From a virus: 64,000 nt of DNA. Under the pieces are notes generated by a model. The model was not told the DNA's origin, ran no database searches, and worked only from the letters and a program-made list of their open reading frames with translations. The stretch covers positions 1 to 64,000 of the IMG/VR virus record IMGVR_UViG_3300008267_009226; one strand, written 5' to 3'. This document shows positions 15,192 to 23,959 of this stretch, in pieces. Position 1 is the first letter of the stretch. Every line of letters begins with the position of its first letter. A program made the translations under genes and the position numbers.

Positions 15192-18083
15192 ATGTCATAT
15201 CAAAATATTAATCAATATGTTTATCCAAAACTAAAAATAGGTCTCATTTATGATTCTATGGATATGTCATTAACTTCTGATGAAAGAGATTTTAATGAAG
15301 AAGTGGTGTTTTCTCCGTATTTGATTGCTGAAACTTATGGAGACAAGTTACCAATAAATATAGACATTAATAACCCATTGACATCACAGGGTTTAAATCT
15401 GACGTATAAGAATTTTAATTCTAATAATGTTTTTGTTTCACAAAACTATTTTAACCCAAATGATGATGATTTAACTTGTTTTTCTTCATCAACTTTGTGT
15501 GACGTAGGATTAACTGGCATTGATAATGGATTAGTTAATAAAATGACTGGAGAAACTTTAAACTTTACAAAAGGGTTATATAGTGATTTTTTAAAGTTTG
15601 ATAGATTACATTTTGACAGAAGATTCAAAATGTTTCAAACAACAGGATATACTGAAACTAATCAAAGATTTTCAGGTATAAACAAAACAACATTATATGA
15701 AATTGTAAGTAAACAAGATTCAACCGTTGGTAAATATCATGAATTATATGGTGGTTTTTATCAAGGGTTTTATAAACTTTTTGGTTTTGATTATGAAGTT
15801 TTACCTGAAAGAATGTCAAAGGGTTGGAGTGTAGAAATAATATTAAAACCTAGACTCATAAATGAATACTTTCCTTTATCAAGTGAAACAACTCTTAACC
15901 TAATATATCCTCAAAACAAAAATACATTTTTTTATCTTGGTACAAGGGCGGAAAATAAATTTTACCATCATGCGGACGGATATCCAAATTGTCTTAGTGG
16001 TTATACAAGAGTAACAAATTCTTTAAGTGGTTGTCCATCTACTTGTGCGTGTTGTGATAAAACAGTGACTAATAGTAGATGTATATACATATATCCCCCA
16101 AGATCGATTAACAATCAACATGACCCTCATATAAATTATGGATGTGATTTATGTGGTGGTGATAAAAGAATGTCGGTTAGTTGTGGATGTGGTTGTAATG
16201 ATAAACCTTGTGAAACTTGTGGGTGGGAGTGTCAGACACACAAATGTGAAACCGTAATACTACCAACCCCAACCCCAACACCAACGTCAACACCACAACC
16301 AACCTGTACAATATCCAAACCTGTGTGTACTCCAAGTTGTACTGTATGTGAAGAATGTAAAGACTGTATAAACTGCGGTTCAACAGGGTTTACATCAATA
16401 GAAAACACTTGTGAGACAGACCCTCTTTTTGATGTAATGTCAAACAACATTTCATTTAAATTATGTGGTGATGTTAAAAATCCACAAATAGGGGTAAAAG
16501 TTTTAAGGTTTACGGGTGACTGTGAAACAACAGGGACTTGTGTTACAGGGCAAACATATGTTACTGGTTATACGATAGAGGAATTTTGTACTCCACCAAT
16601 TTACCCTTACTGTGAGATAGTAAATCCGGCATTTTTAAATGAAGAACATTGGTTTTTAGTAGATGTTGTTTGGGAAAGATATTCATGGTATGATTACTGT
16701 GATTTAAAATATTATGGAGGATTGGGTGACATAACAAAATTTGAGTACTTAGATTCTTTAGCGGGTAATTCAGTTGAGTTAATAAAACCACCTTTAACTC
16801 ACAATGACCAAAATGGTGAACTTATAGAGTTAGTTAATTTAAATAACATATGGTTAGACGATAAAAAATATCGATTAGGAAGACTAAAAATATATGTTAA
16901 CGGTAAAAAAATATTCACCAAAGAAAACTTTGAGGAGGTTATACCAAGAGGTCTTAACACCGATAAAGAAAAACAAATAGGAGTTCCATTTAATATTTCA
17001 TGGGGAGGAGGAACTCAAGGGTTACACGAAAATCTTACATTTTCTTCTTGTACTGGTTTGACCTCAAATTATATACAAGACCCTGAATGTTTACCAAATA
17101 ATATTTTAAGTGCAACAACTTTATCTGGTTTAAATACAAATATATTATTGGAACAAAATTTTGGGGGTACATTTGAGGGTGCTATATCTCAATTTAGAAT
17201 GTATGTCGAACCTTTAAGTTCTGATGAGGTAAAACATAATTTTAAACTACTTAAAGGTAAATTTGATTTATTTGACCCCGATTGTCCAAATTGTGATACA
17301 ACAATTTGTTTAACAAATGATTTTACATTTAGTATAAACAATGAGATTGTTACCACCACCACAACGTTAGTAACAACCACAACAACAACAGGTGAACCTT
17401 TATTACCGTTTGAATTAGGTAGGGTTGAAAAAGAAGATAAGAGGGATTTAAATTATCTAATTAAAAATAATTTTTCAAAATTAAGTACTGTAGTAAAACC
17501 AAATTCATCATCAACAATTACCTCAAGGTATTGGAACGACGATGGTTGGTGGGGAGATCAAGGTAGAACACCTCAATGTGTTGGGTTTTCATGGTCACAT
17601 TGGTTAGAAGACGGACCAACAGAACAAGGTGGAATACCTCCAATTATTAAACCAAATATTATATATACTGAATCTCAAAAAATTGACGAATGGCCAGGAG
17701 AAAACTATGCAGGAACGTCAGTTCGTGCTGGCGCCAAATATTTACAAAAGATAGGTAAAATAAAATCGTACTATTGGGCTTTCGATTTAAATACATTAAT
17801 TGATACGGTAATGAAGATTGGACCTGTAGTTGTGGGCACAAATTGGTATTACAATATGTTTTTTCCAGACAAAAATGGACTTATAAGGGTTGGGGGTAGA
17901 AATTCAGGAGGTCATGCTTATGTAATTAATGGTGTTGATATTAAAAACAAAACATTTAGAATAAAAAATAGTTGGGGTAAAAATTGGGGAAAAAATGGAA
18001 GAGCAACTATATCCTTTAATGATATGAATAGATTAATAAAAGAACGTGGTGAGATTTGTATTGCCACAGAAATTGCAAGTTAA
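15192..18083 (+). CDS. Tail-fibre/adhesin-like protein with LamG-like region and C-terminal papain-like protease
   Basis: I start at the MSYQN ATG, 12 bases after a TATTTATA motif, giving 963 residues. The N-terminal 275 residues are an unrecognised virion-type region. Residues about 275-410 are a Cys-rich insert with many C-x-x-C pairs and a short Thr-Pro tract. About 430-700 looks like a concanavalin/LamG jelly roll ending FEGAISQFRMYVEPLSSDE. A Thr-rich linker (about 720-735) leads to a C1 cysteine peptidase. Its catalytic Cys796 is in GRTPQCVGFSW, His908 in SGGHAYVINGVD and Asn926 in KNSWGKNWG, so the triad is intact. It may cut host surface protein or process the fibre. It is the first gene of the fibre cluster. 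Confidence 0.75.
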   Translation: MSYQNINQYVYPKLKIGLIYDSMDMSLTSDERDFNEEVVFSPYLIAETYGDKLPINIDINNPLTSQGLNLTYKNFNSNNVFVSQNYFNPNDDDLTCFSSSTLCDVGLTGIDNGLVNKMTGETLNFTKGLYSDFLKFDRLHFDRRFKMFQTTGYTETNQRFSGINKTTLYEIVSKQDSTVGKYHELYGGFYQGFYKLFGFDYEVLPERMSKGWSVEIILKPRLINEYFPLSSETTLNLIYPQNKNTFFYLGTRAENKFYHHADGYPNCLSGYTRVTNSLSGCPSTCACCDKTVTNSRCIYIYPPRSINNQHDPHINYGCDLCGGDKRMSVSCGCGCNDKPCETCGWECQTHKCETVILPTPTPTPTSTPQPTCTISKPVCTPSCTVCEECKDCINCGSTGFTSIENTCETDPLFDVMSNNISFKLCGDVKNPQIGVKVLRFTGDCETTGTCVTGQTYVTGYTIEEFCTPPIYPYCEIVNPAFLNEEHWFLVDVVWERYSWYDYCDLKYYGGLGDITKFEYLDSLAGNSVELIKPPLTHNDQNGELIELVNLNNIWLDDKKYRLGRLKIYVNGKKIFTKENFEEVIPRGLNTDKEKQIGVPFNISWGGGTQGLHENLTFSSCTGLTSNYIQDPECLPNNILSATTLSGLNTNILLEQNFGGTFEGAISQFRMYVEPLSSDEVKHNFKLLKGKFDLFDPDCPNCDTTICLTNDFTFSINNEIVTTTTTLVTTTTTTGEPLLPFELGRVEKEDKRDLNYLIKNNFSKLSTVVKPNSSSTITSRYWNDDGWWGDQGRTPQCVGFSWSHWLEDGPTEQGGIPPIIKPNIIYTESQKIDEWPGENYAGTSVRAGAKYLQKIGKIKSYYWAFDLNTLIDTVMKIGPVVVGTNWYYNMFFPDKNGLIRVGGRNSGGHAYVINGVDIKNKTFRIKNSWGKNWGKNGRATISFNDMNRLIKERGEICIATEIAS

Positions 18084-18087
18084 TAAA

Positions 18088-18879
18088 ATGTCACTAAGTA
18101 TAACAATTAATAGTAAAAATTTTGAAGGTAAAACTGTAAATGTTTTATTTAAACCAGACAATGATAATATTACCCTAAATTTGGGGTTTGTGACTTTACC
18201 TTTTGTTTTTTATCCTAATGAACTTAACCCATCAAGACAGGTTTATGGAACTTATACTATTTTAGTTGAGGATGGTCAGTGTTTGAATATTTTAAACGTT
18301 CCTAGATCAACACCTACACCAACACCTACATTGACTTTGACCAAGACACCAACCCCTACACCAACAACTACACTAACACCTACACCTTCATTAGACCCTT
18401 GTAAAGTACCTACACCTACACCTAGTGTGACAACAACACCGACAATTACCCCAACACTAACACCAACACCTACGGAAACTTGTACAAACCCATGTGGTTG
18501 TCCAAAACCATCGAACACACCTAAACCAAGTAAAACTCCTAAACCAACTCAAACTTGTACAAATCCATGTGGATGTACCCCAACTCCTACTATAACACCT
18601 ACTGTCACTAATACTCCTACTGTTACTAATACTCCTACTGTTACTAATACTCCTACTATAACTCCTACTGTTACTAATACTCCTACTATAACGCCTACTG
18701 TTACTAATACTCCTACTATAACGCCTACTATAACACCTACTATAACACCTACTGTTACTAATACTCCTACTATAACACCTACTGTTACCCCAACATCAGA
18801 ACAAATAATAATAGATGCAATATTGACTAATGATATTTTCTACATTATTACTGGTGAAGATGAATATTTAAAATATTAA
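18088..18879 (+). CDS. Thr-Pro repeat adhesin-like protein
   Basis: The likely start is the ATG of [12 protein letters not shown], four bases after the previous stop. An upstream in-frame ATG lies inside the protease gene and is less likely. The 263-residue protein has an N-terminal beta-domain of about 70 residues and a long Thr/Pro-rich stalk (about 75-240) of TPTPT and NTPTVT units. Two short CTNPCGC motifs interrupt the stalk, and a 25-residue tail, [17 protein letters not shown], ends it. The layout is mucin-like: a small head, a rigid Thr-rich stalk and a C-terminal cap. The stalk is encoded by near-perfect DNA repeats, so length changes are likely. Thr residues are candidate O-glycosylation sites (inference). 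Confidence 0.7.
   Translation: MSLSITINSKNFEGKTVNVLFKPDNDNITLNLGFVTLPFVFYPNELNPSRQVYGTYTILVEDGQCLNILNVPRSTPTPTPTLTLTKTPTPTPTTTLTPTPSLDPCKVPTPTPSVTTTPTITPTLTPTPTETCTNPCGCPKPSNTPKPSKTPKPTQTCTNPCGCTPTPTITPTVTNTPTVTNTPTVTNTPTITPTVTNTPTITPTVTNTPTITPTITPTITPTVTNTPTITPTVTPTSEQIIIDAILTNDIFYIITGEDEYLKY
18586..18790 (+). repeat. In-frame Thr-Pro tandem repeats (DNA level)
   Basis: Units such as ACTCCTACTGTTACTAAT and ACTCCTACTATAAC recur many times with few changes, encoding NTPTVT and ITPT. The unit length is a multiple of three, so copy-number change keeps the frame. Confidence 0.9.
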
Positions 18880-18888
18880 ATTATAAAC

Positions 18889-18896
18889 TATTTATA
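18889..18896 (+). promoter_or_regulatory. Late-promoter-like octamer TATTTATA
   Basis: A perfect octamer ends 12 bases before the tail fibre ATG at 18909. Confidence 0.6.
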
Positions 18897-18908
18897 AAAA
18901 AAATAAAA

Positions 18909-20639
18909 ATGCCGCTTACAGGAAAAACGATAACACAATTACCATATGTAAATTACACTGGATTTACCTCAAATGATTTGTTGGTTATTGAAAATCTTCA
19001 AGTCCCCTCTGGTGTTACCAAATCGACTAAAATAACAGATATAAAAAATTATGTTTTCAGTGGTTTTTCTGATGTTTATGTAACAGGGGGAACATATACG
19101 AATGGTGAAATATTATTCAAAAATAATTCAGGAGGATCATTTACGGTTACAGGACTACCTATTGGGGGTGCTGGAGGTGAAGTTTATTATTTAAATCTAT
19201 CACAATCACAGTCTCCTTATCAAGAATTTTCACCAATAGGAACAAATTTAACGGAACAAACAACAGGGGTAACAATAAACAGTGGTGTTACATCAACAAT
19301 CGCATCGTTTTTAACCCCAATAGGTTACCCAAATACAACAAAAATACCTGCGGGTGTTTGGAGTTTTTACTTACACTCATATAAGGACGTAATAAACGCT
19401 TCTTTTGAAGTATTTTGTGAGGTATATGTTTATACAACAGGTGGAACCGAAACCCTAATACTTACAACCGCACCATCCGAGGTATTAACATATTCACCAA
19501 CAACTTCAATGGAACTTACCGACGGTTATTATAGTGGGAGTACTATTGATATTACGGATAGAATCTTAGTTAAAGTAAGGTCAACAAACACCGGATCTCA
19601 GACAAACACAATAACATTTTTTACTGAAGGACAACAAAATTATTCTTATGGGATTACACCATTTAGTAATTTTAATGCTCTTACTTGTGAAACTTTAAGT
19701 GGGTGTACCACAATAGTTAATTTAGAAAATAATAAAGTTAACAAAAGTGGTGATACAATGACAGGTACATTAAATGTTCCAACAATATCGGCAACAACGT
19801 ATCTTAATGTCCCTTCGTTTGTTAATATGCTATTTGGTCACAGCACTTTAAATCCTGTCGATGCAACAACTTACTATATCGGGTCGTTATCAACATTAAC
19901 CCCAAGTACAACAAACAGAGATCCTTGGAACATTGTAAGCCAATATACGGGTCTAATAACTGAGGTAATAATATCATCGAATTTCGTGGGAGGGTCTAAT
20001 GAAAACTCAACGATGACAATCAATAATTTATCAGGGGGAACATCTCAAACAATTTCATCGACATTACAATTTACATCAGGTAGTTCTACTACCATATTAT
20101 CCGAAACTTTTTTAGGAACTACACAACCTGCGGGATGGGCATCGGTTTTTGTAACATATATTAATAGTTATGCCGGACTTACAGGAATAACATCGACATT
20201 AACATCACCTACATTTGATGGGTCGTCTTATGTTTCTTTAGTTGTTTCATTAGATATTGCAACTTTTGGGTCAGGTACTGACGGACCTGTATTGGTGGAA
20301 TATTCGTTAGATAACGGTTCTACATGGGCAACTGCGGGTCTTACCGCAACACCAACGGCCTCGAGTCCATACATCCCAACTTCAGTAACCGTTCCCGCAA
20401 CTTCAAACCAAATGAAAATTAGGTTTAGTATTAATCCAGGAGGTACTAAAGGTAAAAGAATAAGAAATGTGGTTGTTTCAGGAATATCGTTCAGCCCAAC
20501 AGTTAATAATAATTTTGTTTTAGGAACTCCATTATCGGTAACAAGTGGTGATAAATTACAAGTTAGATGGATTACACCAACATGGACTACAAATCCAACA
20601 ACGGTAACTACAATGATAAATTTAAAAATAAAATTATAA
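18909..20639 (+). CDS. Tail fibre protein
   Basis: The 576-residue protein begins MPLTGKTITQLPYVNYTGF, followed by TSNDLLVIENL, an N-terminal module shared with the fibres at 22664 and 30572. Around residue 280 it has NKVNKSGDTMTGTL, the short signature repeat of many phage tail fibres. The rest is Thr/Ser/Gly-rich beta structure typical of receptor-binding fibres, including a jelly-roll-like section (about 395-545). A TATTTATA motif lies at 18889-18896, 12 bases before the start. Confidence 0.8.
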   Translation: MPLTGKTITQLPYVNYTGFTSNDLLVIENLQVPSGVTKSTKITDIKNYVFSGFSDVYVTGGTYTNGEILFKNNSGGSFTVTGLPIGGAGGEVYYLNLSQSQSPYQEFSPIGTNLTEQTTGVTINSGVTSTIASFLTPIGYPNTTKIPAGVWSFYLHSYKDVINASFEVFCEVYVYTTGGTETLILTTAPSEVLTYSPTTSMELTDGYYSGSTIDITDRILVKVRSTNTGSQTNTITFFTEGQQNYSYGITPFSNFNALTCETLSGCTTIVNLENNKVNKSGDTMTGTLNVPTISATTYLNVPSFVNMLFGHSTLNPVDATTYYIGSLSTLTPSTTNRDPWNIVSQYTGLITEVIISSNFVGGSNENSTMTINNLSGGTSQTISSTLQFTSGSSTTILSETFLGTTQPAGWASVFVTYINSYAGLTGITSTLTSPTFDGSSYVSLVVSLDIATFGSGTDGPVLVEYSLDNGSTWATAGLTATPTASSPYIPTSVTVPATSNQMKIRFSINPGGTKGKRIRNVVVSGISFSPTVNNNFVLGTPLSVTSGDKLQVRWITPTWTTNPTTVTTMINLKIKL

Positions 20640-20643
20640 CATA

Positions 20644-21087
20644 ATGAAAAAAGAAAAATATTACCAAATAATTACGGTTTTAAATAAAAAAACTGTGGTT
20701 TATTATGATGAAAATAATATTGAGGAATTCAGAGAAAACTATGTATCAGGTTATGTTATTAAGGAAGGTTATATCTCATTTCATTTAACTTTAGAAGTTC
20801 CTGAAATTTACAATACAGTTAGTGAAGAAATAAAAAATTTATATCTTAATGTAATTTTGGATGGTGAAAACATTAACGAAGATAATACATTAACTGTTAC
20901 TGGATCTGAAACTTTAAAACATAAAATTAGAGTTTTATATTCTGAAAAAATATCAAATATTTTTAATCTTAGGGAATCGGTAGAAAGATATGTTTTAGGT
21001 GGTGAATTAATACCACAAACAATAATGGATCAAAGAGAAACATTAAAAACTGAATACCATAATTTAATTACCTATTTAGGTTTGTAA
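20644..21087 (+). CDS. Hypothetical protein between fibre genes
   Basis: The 147-residue acidic protein is not recognised. It starts four bases after the tail fibre stop and has no promoter motif of its own, so it is translated from the fibre transcript. Its sequence is mixed alpha/beta (YYQIITVLNKKTVVYYDENN at the start, helix LKTEYHNLITYLGL at the end). Small genes directly behind fibre genes often encode fibre assembly chaperones or short fibre proteins. That is the best contextual guess, without sequence support. Confidence 0.55.
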   Translation: MKKEKYYQIITVLNKKTVVYYDENNIEEFRENYVSGYVIKEGYISFHLTLEVPEIYNTVSEEIKNLYLNVILDGENINEDNTLTVTGSETLKHKIRVLYSEKISNIFNLRESVERYVLGGELIPQTIMDQRETLKTEYHNLITYLGL

Positions 21088-21101
21088 GAATATTTTTTAT
21101 A

Positions 21102-21359
21102 GTGTCAAACGATATTACAATAACTAATATAACAGGAACAACACCATTTGATGTTTATGTTTGTGATATTACAAATACATTATGTGTTTTTATAACGGGA
21201 TTAACTTCATGTCCACCAAGTTATACATTTACGGTTCCATCGTCTTTAGATACTTCATGTTAGTTATTAAATAAAATAGTTGATGCCGATAGTTGTGAAA
21301 AATTTGAATTTTATTCTTGTGCATCCCCAACACCAACAACAACAATAAACCCTTGCTAA
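21102..21359 (+). pseudogene. Decayed adhesin head, paralogue of the 21388 gene, with in-frame TAG
   Basis: Reading from a GTG at 21102 gives SNDITITNITGTTPFDVYVC, then DITNTLCVF and CPPSYTFTVPS. This aligns with the opening of the next gene (VVITGVTGTPPFEISVCDIT, then PPNYSFDLP). A TAG at 21261-21263 interrupts it, after which the same frame continues IVDADSCEKFEFYSCASPTP, again matching the neighbour (CEVFHPYYCVTSTPTP), and stops at 21357. The Thr-Pro stalk has shrunk to a few codons. It looks like a duplicated adhesin in decay. Around the TAG the alignment also suggests small indels. No ATG start is present. Confidence 0.6.
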
Positions 21360-21376
21360 AATTCAAATTGAGTTTA

Positions 21377-21384
21377 TATTTATT
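21377..21384 (+). promoter_or_regulatory. Late-promoter-like octamer TATTTATT
   Basis: A one-mismatch copy (T at the last position) ends 3 bases before the ATG of the long Thr-Pro adhesin, implying an almost leaderless mRNA if it is the promoter. Confidence 0.45.
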
Positions 21385-21387
21385 TGT

Positions 21388-22644
21388 ATGCCAACACAAG
21401 TTGTAATTACAGGTGTCACAGGAACTCCACCTTTTGAAATATCGGTATGTGATATCACTAACTCATTCTGTGTTGTTGAGAATTCTTCCGTTACAATACC
21501 TCCTAATTACTCTTTTGATTTACCATTCCCTTTTAATGGGTCAACTTCTTTTATTGTTAAAATAACCGATAATCAAGGTTGTGAAGTATTTCATCCTTAT
21601 TATTGTGTAACATCAACACCTACACCTACTTTAACCCCATCCCCAACATCAACACCAACAAATCTTTGTTATTGTTTGAGACTTGAGAATACCTCAACAG
21701 TTTCTGGATACTTTGATTATACTGATTGTTTTGGTAATCAACAAACAAACATTGAGGTGTCAAGTGGAATTACTTATTTTGCTTGTGGTACAAATCCAAC
21801 AAATATAATTAATTTAAACTTAGGAATAGGTGATTTATGTTTTGAATTTGGGTGTACTCCACCGTACCCAAGTTTTTCACAAACACCCACACCAACTGTT
21901 ACTCCAACAGTTACACCAACCGTTACACCTACCGCAACTCCTACTGTTACACCTACCGCAACTCCTACAAAAACCCCAACTCCTACACCAACTGTTACAC
22001 CTACAATTTCAGTCACCCCAACAGTTACACCAACTGTCACACCAACAAAAACTTCTACACCTACACCAACTGTAACACCAACTGTAACACCTACAGTAAC
22101 ACCAACAGTAACACCAACAAAAACTTCTACACCTACACCAACTGTAACACCTACCGTTACAACAACACCTACTCCAACAGTTACACCAACAAAGACTACT
22201 ACTCCTACACCAACTGTTACACCTACAATTTCATTAACACCAACAACCACCCCAACAGTTACACCAACTGTCACACCTACAAAAACATCTACCCCTACAC
22301 CAACTGTAACACCTACAATTTCAGTTACTCCTACAGTTACACCAACTGTTACTCCTACAGTTACACCAACAGTTACGCCTACAATTTCAGTTACACCAAC
22401 CGTTACACCAACAAAAACTTCTACACCTACACCAACTATAACCCCAACTGTTACACCTACAATTTCAGTCACACCAACAACAACACCCACACCAACCGTT
22501 ACACCTACAATTTCAGTTACACCAACAGTAACTCCAACAGTAACTCCAACAGTAACTCCATCACCAATAGTGAAACCATTCTTAGCACAAGAAAATATGT
22601 TTTTAATTTTACAAGAAGATGGTGGAAGAATAATTGTTACTTAA
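21388..22644 (+). CDS. Long Thr-Pro repeat (mucin-like) adhesin
   Basis: The 418-residue protein has two small Cys-containing heads: about 1-75 (TGVTGTPPFEISVC, ending in HPYYC) and about 92-160 (LCYCLRLENTSTVSGYFDYT). A short TPTPT linker separates them. A stalk of about 225 residues of TPTVTPT, KTSTPTPT and ISVTPT units follows (about 166-392), and then a tail, KPFLAQENMFLILQEDGG. There is no signal peptide. A TATTTATT element lies at 21377-21384, directly in front of the ATG. The stalk is extremely Thr-rich and has no Lys-rich spacing, which suits O-glycosylation or a rigid extended rod. Confidence 0.7.
   Translation: MPTQVVITGVTGTPPFEISVCDITNSFCVVENSSVTIPPNYSFDLPFPFNGSTSFIVKITDNQGCEVFHPYYCVTSTPTPTLTPSPTSTPTNLCYCLRLENTSTVSGYFDYTDCFGNQQTNIEVSSGITYFACGTNPTNIINLNLGIGDLCFEFGCTPPYPSFSQTPTPTVTPTVTPTVTPTATPTVTPTATPTKTPTPTPTVTPTISVTPTVTPTVTPTKTSTPTPTVTPTVTPTVTPTVTPTKTSTPTPTVTPTVTTTPTPTVTPTKTTTPTPTVTPTISLTPTTTPTVTPTVTPTKTSTPTPTVTPTISVTPTVTPTVTPTVTPTVTPTISVTPTVTPTKTSTPTPTITPTVTPTISVTPTTTPTPTVTPTISVTPTVTPTVTPTVTPSPIVKPFLAQENMFLILQEDGGRIIVT
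21885..22563 (+). repeat. Long Thr-Pro tandem repeat tract
   Basis: About 680 bases of degenerate 9- to 18-base units (ACACCAACTGTTACACCT type) encode TPTVTPT with interspersed KTSTPTPT and ISVTPT. Synonymous codons are mixed, so the repeat is older than the one at 18586. Confidence 0.9.
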
Positions 22645-22647
22645 ATA

Positions 22648-22655
22648 TATTTATA
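22648..22655 (+). promoter_or_regulatory. Late-promoter-like octamer TATTTATA
   Basis: A perfect octamer ends 8 bases before the S74 fibre ATG at 22664. Confidence 0.6.
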
Positions 22656-22663
22656 TATAAATT

Positions 22664-23872
22664 ATGGCAGATTTACCAATATCATCACTCCCTTTTGCAA
22701 CGACAGGTTATTCTAATTCACTAATGCCTATCGTTAATTACAATCCTATATCTACGGGTAGAACTGAAGCGTTACCTTATAGTTCTTTTACAAGTACATT
22801 CTTGACTGGTATAACAATTAATAATAATGTTAACGATAATTTAATTACCGCAACTGGATCACCCAACACTTTAAATGGTGAAGTAAATGCTAAATTTGAT
22901 GGTACAACATTGATTTTAACTAAAAATTCAGCGTCCCCAAATATTTCATTAAGAGACACTGGATCAACACAGGATGCATTCATAAGGTTTTTATCAACGT
23001 CCGCATCTACACCATCTTACGCCTTTGGTGTTGATAGGTCCGACAACAATATTTTTAAACTTTCTTATTCGTCAGGATCTGGTGCGGTCTTAGGAACAAA
23101 TGATTTAATAAAAATAAATTGGTCAGGGGGTACACCAATATATAATTTAGGTCCTAATGTTAACTCAGTACAAATAGAAACAGCAACAGATTCTGCTAGA
23201 ATTACAGTGAGAGATTCGGTAGGCGGTGTAGATTCTTCATTTACAAGATTTACTAATTATAGTGAGATTGATGCGAACTCTACCTCATCAAACGAACCGT
23301 TTTATATAAATAATAGTTCGACAAGTGGTTTAACTAGTTTTGGTGGTAGTGGTACAAATGACCAAATGATTTTTTACCCATCAGTAAGAACGGATTTACC
23401 GACAATAGGTGGATCTGGTTTGTATATCAAACAAAAATTAAGAGTTGATAAAGAAATATCGGTAGGTACGGTATCGAGCACTGGCGTTGCATTATATAGA
23501 AACGCAACAACAGGAATACTGACAACAACATCATCTGATGTAAGATTGAAGGAAAATATAATACCAATAAGTGGTGCAACAGATATTGTTAAAAATTTAA
23601 GAGGGGTTTATTTTAATTATAAAAACGCTGAAAATTTTGAGGTAGATGACCAAAGTAGACAAATAGGTATGATTGCACAAGAAGTAGAATCATTCTTACC
23701 TGAAGCGGTAACATTCAATGGCATATCAGATTACAAAACAATACGTTATTCCGAAATGGTTTCATTATTAGTTGAATCTACAAAAGAACAACAAAAAATT
23801 ATAGAAAGGTTGACAACAGAAATAGAGTCTTTAAAAACAAGAGTGTCAAACTTAGAGTCAAGAAACAGTTAG
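22664..23872 (+). CDS. Tail fibre with C-terminal S74 intramolecular chaperone
   Basis: The 402-residue protein has an N-terminal module (MADLPISSLPFATTGYSNSL, then MPIVNYN) like the fibre at 18909. A Ser/Thr-rich beta-structured shaft follows, and then a C-terminal peptidase S74 domain (about 290-402) with SDVRLKENIIPI (the catalytic Ser-Asp start), VYFNYK, QIGMIAQEVESFLPEAV and a terminal coiled coil, EQQKIIERLTTEIESLKTRV. S74 domains trimerise fibres, then cut themselves off at the conserved Ser. The Ser-Asp-x-Arg-Leu-Lys motif is intact, so self-cleavage is expected. A TATTTATA motif at 22648-22655 precedes the ATG. Confidence 0.88.
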   Translation: MADLPISSLPFATTGYSNSLMPIVNYNPISTGRTEALPYSSFTSTFLTGITINNNVNDNLITATGSPNTLNGEVNAKFDGTTLILTKNSASPNISLRDTGSTQDAFIRFLSTSASTPSYAFGVDRSDNNIFKLSYSSGSGAVLGTNDLIKINWSGGTPIYNLGPNVNSVQIETATDSARITVRDSVGGVDSSFTRFTNYSEIDANSTSSNEPFYINNSSTSGLTSFGGSGTNDQMIFYPSVRTDLPTIGGSGLYIKQKLRVDKEISVGTVSSTGVALYRNATTGILTTTSSDVRLKENIIPISGATDIVKNLRGVYFNYKNAENFEVDDQSRQIGMIAQEVESFLPEAVTFNGISDYKTIRYSEMVSLLVESTKEQQKIIERLTTEIESLKTRVSNLESRNS

Positions 23873-23959
23873 TAATAGTTACTATCAAACAAAAATCTAA
23901 AACGTTATCTCGGTAACATTTATTTTCAAAATGAGTTGCTCTATTATTTTAAATAAAAA

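Noticed and set aside
18586-18790. Short direct repeats that could resemble a CRISPR array
   Set aside because: Units are in frame, degenerate, without unique spacers, and encode the Thr-Pro stalk.
21261-21263. TAG read as a sense codon (recoded phage genetic code)
   Set aside because: Well-supported genes in the window end with TAG (polymerase at 36819, S74 fibre at 23870) and TGA (oxygenase, HtrL-like), so the standard code applies.
21774-22490. A 238-codon open frame on the minus strand opposite the Thr-Pro tract, encoding VGVTVGV repeats
   Set aside because: It is the mirror image of ACA/CCA/GTT repeats and has no leader, promoter octamer or non-repeat domain. The real gene is on the plus strand with sensible heads and tail.
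21852-22724. A plus-strand open frame rich in Tyr, Asn and Thr (TYTNSNT units) across the Thr-Pro adhesin
   Set aside because: It arises from reading the same repeats in another frame, has no recognisable ends and overlaps the start of the next fibre gene.
23873-23959. Possible terminator at AGTAATAGTTACT
   Set aside because: The stem is only 5 bp and no T run follows; transcription may read through into the glycosyltransferase.
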